This document shows, piece by piece, positions 17,008 through 28,409 of a stretch of 64,000 nucleotides of DNA (position 1 is its first letter; each line of letters begins with the position of its first letter). The DNA is from Streptomyces sp. FIT100. GTDB taxonomy: Bacteria; Actinomycetota; Actinomycetes; Streptomycetales; Streptomycetaceae. A model generated the notes under the pieces. The model was not told the DNA's origin and made no database searches. It worked only from the letters and a program-made list of their open reading frames with translations. A program made the translations under genes and the position numbers. The DNA lies in contig NZ_CP075715.1 in NCBI RefSeq assembly GCF_024584805.1, positions 4,102,526-4,166,525 of the forward strand, given 5' to 3'.

Positions 17008-17645
17008 TCCGCCTCACTCGCGATCGCGTTGACCGCGGCGGCCGCCATGGCGCTGCCGCCGCGCCGGCCCCGCACCACCAGATGCTCGACGCCGCTGCCG
17101 TGCCCGGCGAGCGCGTCCTTCGACTCGGCGGCGCCGATGAAGCCGACCGGGATGCCGATGACGGCGGCCGGGCGCGGCGCGCCCTCGTCGATCATCTCCA
17201 GCAGCCGGAACAGGGCGGTGGGCGCGTTGCCGACGGCGACGACGGCGCCGTCGAGGCGGTCGCGCCACAGCTCCAGTGCGGCGGCGCTGCGGGTCGTGCC
17301 GAGCTCGGCGGCGAGCGCGGGCACGGACGGGTCGGAGAGCGTGCAGATCACGTCGTTGTCCGCGGGCAGCCGCTTGCGGGTGACGCCGCTGGCGACCATC
17401 TGCGCGTCGCACAGGACCGGCGCCCCGGCGCGCAGGGCGGCGCGGGCGCGGGCCACCACACCGGGCGAGTACGCGAGATCGCGCACCAGGTCGACCATGC
17501 CGCAGGCGTGGATCATCCGCACCGCGACCCGGCTCACGTCGGCGGGGAGCGCGGCGAGGTCGGCCTCGGCGCGGATGGTGGCAAAGGACCGGCGGTAGAT
17601 CTCCGCCCCGTCCTTCTCGTAGTCGAACACGGTGCTCTCGCTCAT
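17004..17645 (-). CDS. cobH: Precorrin-8X methylmutase
   Basis: A 213-residue methylmutase that moves the C11 methyl to C12, giving hydrogenobyrinic acid. The catalytic His lies in VRMIHACGMVDL near residue 44. Other family segments are PVLCDAQMVASGV, GNAPTALFRLLEMI, PVGFIGAAESKDAL and the glycine-rich GRRGGSAMAAAAVNA. Length is normal. The ATG at 17645 overlaps the cobG stop; the open frame continuing upstream to 18770 is a shadow inside cobG and is not used. Confidence 0.95.
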   Translation of the reverse strand: MSESTVFDYEKDGAEIYRRSFATIRAEADLAALPADVSRVAVRMIHACGMVDLVRDLAYSPGVVARARAALRAGAPVLCDAQMVASGVTRKRLPADNDVICTLSDPSVPALAAELGTTRSAAALELWRDRLDGAVVAVGNAPTALFRLLEMIDEGAPRPAAVIGIPVGFIGAAESKDALAGHGSGVEHLVVRGRRGGSAMAAAAVNAIASEAE

Positions 17646-19144
17646 TTCGTCGTCAGTGTGGTGCCGGTGGTGCGGGCCGCCGCGACGGTGGCGGCGAGTG
17701 AGGAGCGGGCGCAGGGCACTCCGTCGACCTCGTAGCGGCCGTCGGCCGTCGCGACGACGTCGGTCCAGTCGCCGTGCGGGTGCCCGCAGCGCCGTTCGCA
17801 GCCGGAGAAGTGGACCGGGAGGCCGCCGCGGCCGGGTGCCGCGTCCGCCCGTACGTCGGCGAGGGCCTTGCCGCAGCCGGGGCGGCCGGTGCAGGCGGTG
17901 GCGCCGTACCAGGGGTCGGCGGGGCCGGTGATGAACCCGGCGGCGTCCAGCGCGCGGAGTCGTTCCTCCGCAGCCTCGGGCTCGGCGAAGCCCGGCACGA
18001 CGACCCCGCGCCACGGGGTGAACCGCACTTCGCCCGCGGGCGCGGGGAGCAAGGCGCGGAGCTGCGCGGCGGTGAGGCGCCCGAGGGGCGCGGCGGCGAC
18101 CGGGGCCCATGCGCCGGGCCCCTCGACGATCCCGGGCGGCGGGCCTGCGGTGGGTTCTGTCCCCACCCGGCCCTTTCCCGCAACTGGGGGGGCAAGCCCC
18201 CAGCCCTCCGTACGGCCTCCGGCCGTGTCCTCGAACTCCCCCAGAGCTTCGCCTGGGAGGTGCCCCCAACGGGCTGGAAATGCGGGGCGCAGCCCCGGTT
18301 TCCAGCCTCGCTGGGGGTCCCCCCACGCCGCAGGGCGTAGGGGGAGTTTGAGGCGCGGGGGTGCGGGGGCGGAGCCCCCGCCGTCGGGGTCTGGGGGCGA
18401 AGCCCCCGGTTCGGGAAGGGGCGGGGTGGGGAAAAGCTCGCCGCAGGCGCCCGCCAACCCCGCTCCCCCGTCCGGCAGGTCCCGGACGCGCCACGCACCG
18501 GTGCCGGCCGCCGCCGCCAGAAACGCCTCTGCCGCGGCGAGGGCCGCCCGGGCCGCAGCCGCGGCGGGGACGCGGAACCCCGCGCCCCCCACCCGCACCA
18601 CCACCGTGTCCCCCGGCTCTGCGAGCAAGGTCACATCCGCGCCGAGCCCCGCCACATCGCCCCGCCCGTCGTCCAGCGCGAACAGGAAGCGGCCCGAGAG
18701 GTCCGCCGCCCGGGTGGTCGCGCACAGCAGCGCGTCCAGCTCGCGCGCCCACAACTGCACGTCGGCGCAACCGAGTCCGTCCAGTCCGGCGAGCGGGGAC
18801 GCCACGATGTTGCGCACCCGCTCGTGGGTGTCGGAGGGCAGCAGTCCGGCTCCCCGCAGCAGTTCCGCGAGCTCCGCCCCGCAGTCGTCGCCGAGGCCGC
18901 GCAGTTCCACGTTGCCCCGGGAGGTGATGCTCACCGCACCGTCGCCCAGGCGCTCCGCCGCGTCGGCCAGCGTCATCAGCTGACGTGATGTCAACAAGCC
19001 TGCGGGCAGCCGGAGTCGGGCCAGTCGCCCGTCGTCCGCCGCGTGCAGCCGCAGCGCGCCCGGGCAGGCGTCGCCCCGGTCCCGTATGCGAGGTTCGCCC
19101 GGGTCCGCCGGGGTTGAGGGTATGGGCGGCATGGCGGCGAGCAT
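17642..19144 (-). CDS. cobG: Precorrin-3B synthase with in-frame repeat insertion
   Basis: A 500-residue oxygen-dependent monooxygenase related to sulfite/nitrite reductases, forming precorrin-3B. The N-terminal ferredoxin-like half (LARLRLPAGLLTSRQLMTLADAAERL, SITSRGNVELRGL) and the C-terminal half (GRLTAAQLRALL, FTPWRGVVVPGF) are normal. The 4Fe-4S/siroheme cysteines are in ATACTGRPGCGKAL and HFSGCERRCGHPHGDW. Between them, residues about 236-340 are a Pro/Gly-rich stretch encoded by a palindromic repeat (18155-18440), making the protein roughly 100 residues longer than usual. Whether it still folds is unknown; the frame and the cysteine motifs are intact. A second ATG at 19132 is an alternative start. 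Confidence 0.88.
   Translation of the reverse strand: MLAAMPPIPSTPADPGEPRIRDRGDACPGALRLHAADDGRLARLRLPAGLLTSRQLMTLADAAERLGDGAVSITSRGNVELRGLGDDCGAELAELLRGAGLLPSDTHERVRNIVASPLAGLDGLGCADVQLWARELDALLCATTRAADLSGRFLFALDDGRGDVAGLGADVTLLAEPGDTVVVRVGGAGFRVPAAAAARAALAAAEAFLAAAAGTGAWRVRDLPDGGAGLAGACGELFPTPPLPEPGASPPDPDGGGSAPAPPRLKLPLRPAAWGDPQRGWKPGLRPAFPARWGHLPGEALGEFEDTAGGRTEGWGLAPPVAGKGRVGTEPTAGPPPGIVEGPGAWAPVAAAPLGRLTAAQLRALLPAPAGEVRFTPWRGVVVPGFAEPEAAEERLRALDAAGFITGPADPWYGATACTGRPGCGKALADVRADAAPGRGGLPVHFSGCERRCGHPHGDWTDVVATADGRYEVDGVPCARSSLAATVAAARTTGTTLTTK
18155..18440. repeat. GC-rich palindromic repeat element inside cobG
   Basis: A dense series of short perfect hairpins: CTGGGGG/CCCCCAG (18184-18203), ACGGCC-TCC-GGCCGT (18212-18226), GCGGGGGC-GGA-GCCCCCGC (18363-18381), GGGGGC-GAA-GCCCCC (18393-18407), with further GGGGC-GCA-GCCCC and ACGCC-GCA-GGGCGT units between. 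Motifs of the form GGGGGCGGAGCCCCC are recalled as common between genes in Streptomyces. Here the block lies inside the cobG reading frame, with no stop in the cobG frame. Confidence 0.75.
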
Positions 19145-19171
19145 ACTGCCGCCCAGGTGAGCCTCTACTAT

Positions 19172-19320
19172 GCAGACGGCACAGGGTCCCAGGACCCTAG
19201 GGAGGAAGCCCGGTGAGATTCCGGCGCGGTCCCGCCACTGTGAGCCAGGTCCTCAACGGCCTGGTGAGTCAGGAACTCCCGCCGACCACGACCACCCGGG
19301 GCGCGGAAACCCCGAGGAAG
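19172..19320 (+). promoter_or_regulatory. Cobalamin riboswitch upstream of cobN
   Basis: The conserved core is plain: GGGAGGAAGCCCGGTGAGAT at 19200-19219, then TTCCGGCGCGGTCCCGCC and the B12-box-like GCCACTGTGA at 19234-19243, and the closing GAGTCAGGAACTCCCGCC (19266-19283). This is the usual adenosylcobalamin-sensing aptamer. Downstream, CGGGG (19297 onward) can pair with CCCCG just before the GAGGAAGG ribosome site, so ligand binding probably hides that site and shuts off cobN translation. Only the plus-strand gene is covered; the divergent cobGHIJ operon is not. Outer limits are approximate. Confidence 0.9.
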
Positions 19321-19333
19321 GCCTGCGCACGCG

Positions 19334-22957
<3,624 letters not shown>

Positions 22958-22961
22958 CGAG

Positions 22962-22991
22962 GAGCGGGGGACTTCGGGAAGTCCCCCGCTC
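22962..22991. terminator. Strong bidirectional terminator
   Basis: Perfect 13-bp arms GAGCGGGGGACTT (22962-22974) and AAGTCCCCCGCTC (22979-22991) close a CGGG tetraloop. It lies four bases after the cobN stop and nine before the stop of the convergent transporter gene. Confidence 0.85.
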
Positions 22992-23000
22992 GGCACCGCG

Positions 23001-24392
23001 TCAGGCGCGGGCGGACTCCAGCTCCGCGAGGTCGAGCCGCTCGATGTCCCTGACGATGACGACGTAGCTCACGACCGCCAGCGCGGCGCACACGCTCACG
23101 AACGCCAGCGCCAGGTCGAAGGAGCCCGTCGCGTCGAGGATGTAGCCGATCACCAGCGGCGTCACGATCCCCGCCACCGCGCCGAAGGTGTTGAACACCC
23201 CGCCCGCCAGCCCCGCGATCTGCTTCGGCGAGACGTCCGCCATCACGGCCCAGCCCAGCGCGCCGAGTCCCTTGCCGAAGAAGGACAGCGACATGATCAG
23301 CACGACCAGCCAGTCGGCCGTGACGTAGTTGCAGATCATGATGCTGGTGGACAACAGCAGGCCGGTGACGATCGGGATCTTGCGCGCCGCGGTGAGGCTG
23401 ACGCCGCGCCGCGCGAGCAGGTCGGACAGGAACCCGCCGAGCACGCCGCCCGCGAATCCGCACAGCGCCGGCAGGGAGGCGACGAAGCCCGCCTCCAGGA
23501 TGGTCATCCCGCGCTCCTGGACCAGGTAGACGGGGAACCAGGTCAGGAAGAACCAGGTGATCGTGTTGATGAAGTACTGACCCACGAACACACCGAGCAT
23601 GGTGCGGTTCCCCAGCAGCGCCCTGACGTGGCGCAGGTTCTCCTTGCCCGCGGCGGCGGCCTCCTGCTTGCGGGCCTCGGCGGCGTCCGCGGGCGCGTCC
23701 ATGTCGATGAGGGCGCCGCCCGCACCGATGTGGTCGAGCTCGCCCTTCGTCATCCGCGGGTGGCTGCGCGGCGGGTGGATGACCCGGGTCCAGATCAGCG
23801 CGAGGGCGACGCCGACTCCGCCGACGACGGTGAAGACGTGCTCCCAGCCCATGGAGACCACGAGCCAGCCCATCAGCGGGGCGAAGGCCACGGTCGCGAA
23901 GTACTGGGCGGAGTTGAACAGGGCGGCGGCGAATCCGCGTTCCTTGGTCGGGAACCAGGCGGCGACGATGCGCGAGTTGCCGGGGAAGGACGGCGCCTCG
24001 GCCAGGCCGACGAGGAAGCGCAGGACGAACAGCAGCGCCACGGCCGCACCGGCGAAGAAGCCGATGGCGCCCTGGAGCATGGTGAAGACCGACCAGAGGA
24101 AGATCGCCGCGCCGTAGACCTTCTTCGACCCGTAGCGGTCGAGCAGCCAGCCGCCGGGGATCTGGGCGATGAGGTACGACCAGGAGAAGGCGGAGAAGAG
24201 GACGCCCAGCTCGCCCGAGCTGATGCCGAGGTCCTTCTGCATCGAGTCACCGGCGATCGAGAGCGTGGCCCGGTCGGCGTAGTTGATCGTGGTGACGATG
24301 AACAGCATGGCCAGGATCCAGTACCTGAGGCGGCCTGCTGTGACGGCGCGGACGGCGGTAACCGGCTTGTCCTGCCGGTCGAGAGCTGTCAT
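23001..24392 (-). CDS. MFS transporter, glucarate/galactarate (ACS) type
   Basis: A 463-residue twelve-helix major facilitator of the anion:cation symporter family that includes GudP and related hexarate carriers. Diagnostic parts are NYADRATLSIAGDSMQKDLG in the first helix, WSYLIAQIPGGWLLDRYGSK, LRFLVGLAEAPSFPGNSRIVAAWFP and FLTWFPVYLVQERGM. The central loop is hydrophilic and Ala/Glu-rich. The neighbouring LysR regulator, talarate/galactarate dehydratase and 5-dehydro-4-deoxyglucarate dehydratase point to uptake of galactarate, glucarate or talarate. The exact substrate within that group is inferred. Confidence 0.88.
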   Translation of the reverse strand: MTALDRQDKPVTAVRAVTAGRLRYWILAMLFIVTTINYADRATLSIAGDSMQKDLGISSGELGVLFSAFSWSYLIAQIPGGWLLDRYGSKKVYGAAIFLWSVFTMLQGAIGFFAGAAVALLFVLRFLVGLAEAPSFPGNSRIVAAWFPTKERGFAAALFNSAQYFATVAFAPLMGWLVVSMGWEHVFTVVGGVGVALALIWTRVIHPPRSHPRMTKGELDHIGAGGALIDMDAPADAAEARKQEAAAAGKENLRHVRALLGNRTMLGVFVGQYFINTITWFFLTWFPVYLVQERGMTILEAGFVASLPALCGFAGGVLGGFLSDLLARRGVSLTAARKIPIVTGLLLSTSIMICNYVTADWLVVLIMSLSFFGKGLGALGWAVMADVSPKQIAGLAGGVFNTFGAVAGIVTPLVIGYILDATGSFDLALAFVSVCAALAVVSYVVIVRDIERLDLAELESARA

Positions 24393-24536
24393 GAGGGTCG
24401 ATCTCCTAGACCTGCGGTGGGCGGCTCACGCCGCGGTGTGGTCCAAGCCACAGCACCAGCGGCTGGGAGTCGACCGTAGGTTCGGTTCTCATTCCCGTCT
24501 AGATCGATTTTTGTAGGCTGCGATACCTTCTCGGCA

Positions 24537-25412
24537 TCACAGGTGGCGCAGCAGCGCGTGCAGGGCGGGGTTGTCGTTGTTCTTCCGCCACGCCAGGTTC
24601 AGTTCGACGGGCTGGGGAGCGGGCAGCGCCACGGGCCTGAAGGTGATGCCCGCGAAGCGCATCTGCGCGGCGGTCTCGGGGACCAGCGCGATGCCCCAGC
24701 CCGCGTTGACCAGCGCCAGGATGCTGTGGACCTGGCTGAGGTACTGGATGAAGGCGGGCGAGACCTGCGCGGCGCGGAAGATGCTGATCAGCAGCTCGTG
24801 GAAGTAGCGCGCCTCGACGGGCGAGTACATCAGGAACTCCTGACCGTCGAAGTCCTCGACCCGCAGCGCCTCCTCCCTGGCGGCGAGGGGATGGCCGGTC
24901 GGCAGGGCCGCGAGCAGGCCCTCCCGTATCGCCGGACGGGTCTCCAGGTCGGGCCCGGTGGCGGCCGGGCGCACCATGCCGAGGTCCAGGGCGCCTTCGG
25001 TGAGGGCCTCCAGCTGGTCGCGGGTGACCATCTCGCGCAGCACGATCTCGGTGCCCGGCATGGTCTCGCGGGCGATGCCGAGCAGCTTGCCGAGGGTGGA
25101 GTAGGCGCTCGCCGCGGTGAAGCCGATGGCGATCGCACCGGCCTCACCGGCGGAGACCTGCCGTACGGCGAGGGTGGCGTGCTCGGCCTGGCGCAGGATG
25201 CGGCGCGCCTCGTTGAGGAAGGCCCTCCCCGCGGGGGTCAGCCGCACGGACCGGTTGGTGCGGTCCAGCAACTGCACGCGCAGCTCGTTCTCCAACAGCT
25301 GGATCTGCCGGCTCAGCGGCGGCTGCGTCATCTGGAGCCGCTCGGCGGCCCGGGTGAAATGCAGCTCCTCGGCGACGGCCACGAAGCTGATCAGCTGCGT
25401 CAGCGTGAACAA
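24537..25412 (-). CDS. LysR family transcriptional regulator
   Basis: A 291-residue LysR regulator. The winged helix-turn-helix is at residues 1-60 (FTLTQLISFVAVAEELHFTRAAERLQMTQPPLSRQIQLLE) and a LysR substrate-binding domain follows from about 88. The start appears to be TTG at 25412: GGAGGG lies five bases before it, and the protein begins as most family members do. It is divergent from the talarate/galactarate dehydratase gene, the standard arrangement for a LysR activator of an adjacent catabolic gene. The coinducer is probably an aldarate or a breakdown product. Confidence 0.92.
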   Translation of the reverse strand: MFTLTQLISFVAVAEELHFTRAAERLQMTQPPLSRQIQLLENELRVQLLDRTNRSVRLTPAGRAFLNEARRILRQAEHATLAVRQVSAGEAGAIAIGFTAASAYSTLGKLLGIARETMPGTEIVLREMVTRDQLEALTEGALDLGMVRPAATGPDLETRPAIREGLLAALPTGHPLAAREEALRVEDFDGQEFLMYSPVEARYFHELLISIFRAAQVSPAFIQYLSQVHSILALVNAGWGIALVPETAAQMRFAGITFRPVALPAPQPVELNLAWRKNNDNPALHALLRHL

Positions 25413-25541
25413 CCATGCCCTCCGGGTATCAGTGGATGCAAAAGTTATGTTGGACTTGGATCAATCGTCGACCTTAGCGTCAGAAGGCAACGACCGGCAC
25501 CGACTCCGGAACGCCCGCCTCACACCCAGGGACACGATGTG
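25413..25541. promoter_or_regulatory. Divergent promoter region of the LysR and aldarate genes
   Basis: A 129-base gap between the divergent lysR and dehydratase starts. It contains the most AT-rich DNA of the locus (TGCAAAAGTTATGTTGGACT at 25438-25457), followed by TTGGATCAA, a small dyad of the T-N11-A kind that LysR proteins bind. The exact promoters cannot be assigned. Confidence 0.45.
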
Positions 25542-26720
25542 GTGACCACGACGCAGACGACCGCCAACGCCGCGCACACCGCCGGCGACGCGACGCTCGA
25601 CAGGATCTCCTGGATCAAGCTCTCCTCGGTGACGCTGCCGCTGGCCACCCCGGTCAGCGACGCCAAGGTGCTGACGGGGCGCCAGAAGCCCATGACCGAA
25701 GTCGCCTTCCTCTTCGTGGAGCTCGCCACCGAAGAGGGCCACCAGGGCATCGGCTTCAGCTACTCCAAGCGCGCGGGCGGGCCCGGCCAGTTCGCCCACG
25801 CCAAGGAGCTCGCCCCGGACCTCATCGGCGAGGACCCCAGCGACATCGGCCGGCTGTGGACCAAGCTCTGCTGGGCCGGCGCCTCGGTGGGCCGCAGCGG
25901 TCTCGCCACCCAGGCCATCGCCGCGTTCGACATCGCCCTGTGGGACCTCAAGGCCAGGCGCGCCGGTCTGCCGCTGGCCAAACTCCTCGGCGCCCACCGC
26001 GACTCCGTCCGCTGCTACAACACCTCCGGCGGCTTCCTGCACTCGCCCACCGAGGAGGTGCTGGAGAACGCCACCGCCTCGCTCGCCAGCGGCATCGGCG
26101 GTCTGAAGATCAAGGTCGGCCACCCCGACGGCAAGCAGGACCTGCGCCGGCTGACCGCCGTGCGCGAGCACATCGGCGACGACGTGCCGCTCATGGTCGA
26201 CGCCAACCAGCAGTGGGACCGCCCCACCGCCCAGCGCATGGGCCGGGCACTGGAGGAGTTCGGCCTCGTCTGGATCGAGGAGCCGCTCGACGCGTACGAC
26301 GCCCAGGGCCACGCCGCCCTCGCCGCCTCCCTCGACACCCCGGTCGCCACCGGCGAGATGCTCGCCAGCGTCGCCGAGCACTGGGAGCTGATCCGCGCCG
26401 GCGCCGCGGACATCATCCAGCCCGACGCCCCCCGCATCGGCGGCATCACCCAGTTCCTCAAGCTGGCCGCGCTCGCCGACCTCCACCACCTCCAGCTCGC
26501 TCCGCACTACGCCATGGAGATCCACCTCCATCTGGCCGCCGCGTACCCGAGCGAGCCGTGGGTGGAGCACTTCGACTGGCTGGAGCCGCTCTTCAACGAG
26601 CGGATGCACATCAGCGACGGCCGGATGCACGTCCCCTCCCGCCCCGGCCTGGGCATCACTCTCAGCGAGCAGGCCCGCGCCTGGACCCGGGCCGAGTTCG
26701 AGGTCGGCAAGCGCGCCTGA
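25542..26720 (+). CDS. L-talarate/galactarate dehydratase (enolase superfamily)
   Basis: A 392-residue enolase-superfamily acid-sugar dehydratase. It shows high recalled similarity to the Salmonella talarate/galactarate dehydratase: LPLATPVSDAKVLTGRQKPM, GFSYSKRAGGPG, KLLGAHRDSVRCYNTSGGFL. The catalytic K-x-K motif is LKIKVGH; metal ligands lie in MVDANQQWD, WIEEPLDAYD and ATGEMLAS; the catalytic His region is APHYAMEIHLHL. The product, 5-dehydro-4-deoxyglucarate, is the substrate of the next gene. Start is GTG at 25542 or 25539. The open frame upstream of this is antisense to lysR and not real. Confidence 0.92.
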   Translation: MTTTQTTANAAHTAGDATLDRISWIKLSSVTLPLATPVSDAKVLTGRQKPMTEVAFLFVELATEEGHQGIGFSYSKRAGGPGQFAHAKELAPDLIGEDPSDIGRLWTKLCWAGASVGRSGLATQAIAAFDIALWDLKARRAGLPLAKLLGAHRDSVRCYNTSGGFLHSPTEEVLENATASLASGIGGLKIKVGHPDGKQDLRRLTAVREHIGDDVPLMVDANQQWDRPTAQRMGRALEEFGLVWIEEPLDAYDAQGHAALAASLDTPVATGEMLASVAEHWELIRAGAADIIQPDAPRIGGITQFLKLAALADLHHLQLAPHYAMEIHLHLAAAYPSEPWVEHFDWLEPLFNERMHISDGRMHVPSRPGLGITLSEQARAWTRAEFEVGKRA

Positions 26721-26744
26721 CGCCCCGGCGCCCGGCGGCCGGGC

Positions 26745-26801
26745 GCGGACCCCGCGCCCGGCCGCGGACCCCGCGCCCGGCCGCGGACCCCGCGCCCGGG
26801 C
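26745..26801. repeat. Three 19-bp tandem repeats
   Basis: Three almost exact copies of a 19-base unit (gcggaccccgcgcccggcc) at 26745-26763, 26764-26782 and 26783-26801, the last changed only at its end. They lie in the 147-base gap between the two aldarate genes and are preceded by a GGCGCCCGGCGGCCGGGCG dyad. A terminator or attenuator role is possible. Confidence 0.85.
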
Positions 26802-26867
26802 GCCGTCGCGCACGCGCACCGTCGTGGCGCCGCCTTCCTTCTTCCTTCCCTCTGGAGCAGTACGCAG

Positions 26868-27794
26868 ATGACGTCCTTCACCCCGGCCTTCACCCCGGCC
26901 GAGCTCGGCCGCCGTATCGGGTCCGGGCTGCTGTCCTTCCCGGTGACCCACTTCACGGCCGACCTGTCCTTCGACGAGAGCGCCTACCGCGAGCACATCG
27001 CCCGCCTCGCGGGGTACGAGGTCGGCGGCCTCTTCGCCGCCGGCGGCACCGGTGAGTTCTTCTCACTCACCCCCGACGAGGTGGAGCGGGTCGTCGCCGC
27101 CGCCGTGCAGACCGCCCCCGAGGGCACCCCGATCCTCGCCCCGGCCGGCTACGGCACCCGTACCGCCGTCGAGTTGGCCGCCGCCGCGGAACGCGCCGGC
27201 GCCGACGGGATCCTGCTCTTCCCGCCGTACCTCACCGAGGCCGGACAGCAGGGCCTGGCCGAGCACGTCGAGGCCGTCTGCCGTGCCACCTCACTCGGCG
27301 TCGTCGTCTACAGCCGCGCCAACGCCGTCTACACCGCCGACACCCTCGCCCGGCTCGCCGACAGCTGCCCCAACCTCGTCGGCTACAAGGACGGCGTCGG
27401 CGACATCGACGCCATGACCCGCATCCACACCCGCCTGGGCGAGCGCCTCACCTACATCGGCGGCCTGCCGACCGCCGAGACCTTCGCCCTCCCCTACCTC
27501 GAACTCGGTGTCACGACCTACTCGTCCGCCATCTTCAACTTCCTGCCGAAGCTCGCCCTCGAGTTCTACGGCGCCGTCCGCGACCGCCGCCACGACACCG
27601 TCGTCAAGCTGCTCAGGGACTTCGTCCTGCCCTACACCGCCATCCGCAACCGGCAGCCGGGATACGCCGTGAGCATCGTCAAGGCGGGCATGACCGCCGT
27701 CGGCCACGGCGCGGGCCCCGTCCGCCCCCCGCTGAGCGACCTCACGGCCGGCGAGCACGACGAGCTCGCCGCGCTGATCGGCGGACTGGCGTAA
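26868..27794 (+). CDS. kdgD: 5-dehydro-4-deoxyglucarate dehydratase
   Basis: A 308-residue member of the DapA/NAL TIM-barrel aldolase superfamily, converting 5-dehydro-4-deoxyglucarate to 2-oxoglutarate semialdehyde, water and CO2. Family features: LLSFPVTHFTADLSFDE, the GGLFAAGGTGEFFSLT loop, the catalytic Tyr in GVVVYSRANAVYT and the Schiff-base Lys174 in NLVGYKDGVGD. It lies downstream of the talarate/galactarate dehydratase, as expected for an aldarate pathway. The 2-oxoglutarate semialdehyde dehydrogenase needed to finish the route is not in the window. The ribosome site (GGAG) is ten bases from the ATG, slightly long. Confidence 0.94.
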   Translation: MTSFTPAFTPAELGRRIGSGLLSFPVTHFTADLSFDESAYREHIARLAGYEVGGLFAAGGTGEFFSLTPDEVERVVAAAVQTAPEGTPILAPAGYGTRTAVELAAAAERAGADGILLFPPYLTEAGQQGLAEHVEAVCRATSLGVVVYSRANAVYTADTLARLADSCPNLVGYKDGVGDIDAMTRIHTRLGERLTYIGGLPTAETFALPYLELGVTTYSSAIFNFLPKLALEFYGAVRDRRHDTVVKLLRDFVLPYTAIRNRQPGYAVSIVKAGMTAVGHGAGPVRPPLSDLTAGEHDELAALIGGLA

Positions 27795-27851
27795 GGATTC
27801 CGTCACCGGTGGAACCGCCCGATCCTGTCTCACCTGGACTTCAATGGGTCC

Positions 27852-28397
27852 ATGAGGAAGTCAGTGATCTCCGCAGTCGTGGTCGTGGCCGCGGTTCTCG
27901 TCGCCGTCGGTCTGTACTGGTTCCAGCCGTGGCAGCTCTGGGTGGACCGGACCGTGCGGGACGAGCTGCCCTCGGCGGCGGCTCCGTCGGCGCCCCCGTC
28001 GGCCCCGGCGGAGTCGGGGAACCCGGTGCCGGGCGGGCCCAGGACCCTCGCCACCGGGTCGTTCATCAGCCATGAGCACACCACCGAGGGCACGGTCAGG
28101 ATCATCGAGCTCCCCGACGGCAGCCGCACTCTCCGCCTGGAGGGCCTGGACACCAGCAACGGCCCCGACCTGCGGGTCTGGATCACCGACGCACCGGTGA
28201 AGGAGGGCGTGGCGGGCTGGCGCGTCTTCGACGACGGCGCCCACGTCAGCCTCGGCAAGCTCAAGGGCAACAAGGGCGACCAGAACTACGCGCTCCCCGC
28301 CGACGTCGATCTCGGCACGTACACCAGCGTCGCCATCTGGTGCGACCGGTTCGACGTCTCCTTCGGCGCGGCGGAGCTGTCGAAGGGGGCCGCGTAG
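27852..28397 (+). CDS. Membrane-anchored DM13 domain protein
   Basis: A 181-residue protein. Residues 4-24 form one membrane helix (VISAVVVVAAVLVAVGLYWF), followed by a Pro/Ala/Ser-rich linker to about residue 62, then a DM13 domain: GSFISHEHTTEGTVRIIEL, LRLEGLDTSNGPDLRVWITD, LGKLKGNKGDQNYALP and SVAIWCDRFDVSFGAAEL, including the family's conserved Cys. DM13 domains are extracellular and thought to bind heme-like or redox cofactors; the role in Streptomyces is not established. It is 12 bases ahead of the methyltransferase gene and may be cotranscribed with it. Confidence 0.87.
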   Translation: MRKSVISAVVVVAAVLVAVGLYWFQPWQLWVDRTVRDELPSAAAPSAPPSAPAESGNPVPGGPRTLATGSFISHEHTTEGTVRIIELPDGSRTLRLEGLDTSNGPDLRVWITDAPVKEGVAGWRVFDDGAHVSLGKLKGNKGDQNYALPADVDLGTYTSVAIWCDRFDVSFGAAELSKGAA

Positions 28398-28409
28398 CCT
28401 GGGAGCACG

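Noticed and set aside
24543..25541. Upstream part of the frame containing the aldarate dehydratase
   Set aside because: It is antisense to the LysR gene and has no family similarity; the protein starts at the GTG near 25540.
26745..26801. Possible origin or plasmid-type iterons
   Set aside because: Only three GC-rich copies, no replication gene and no AT-rich melting region.
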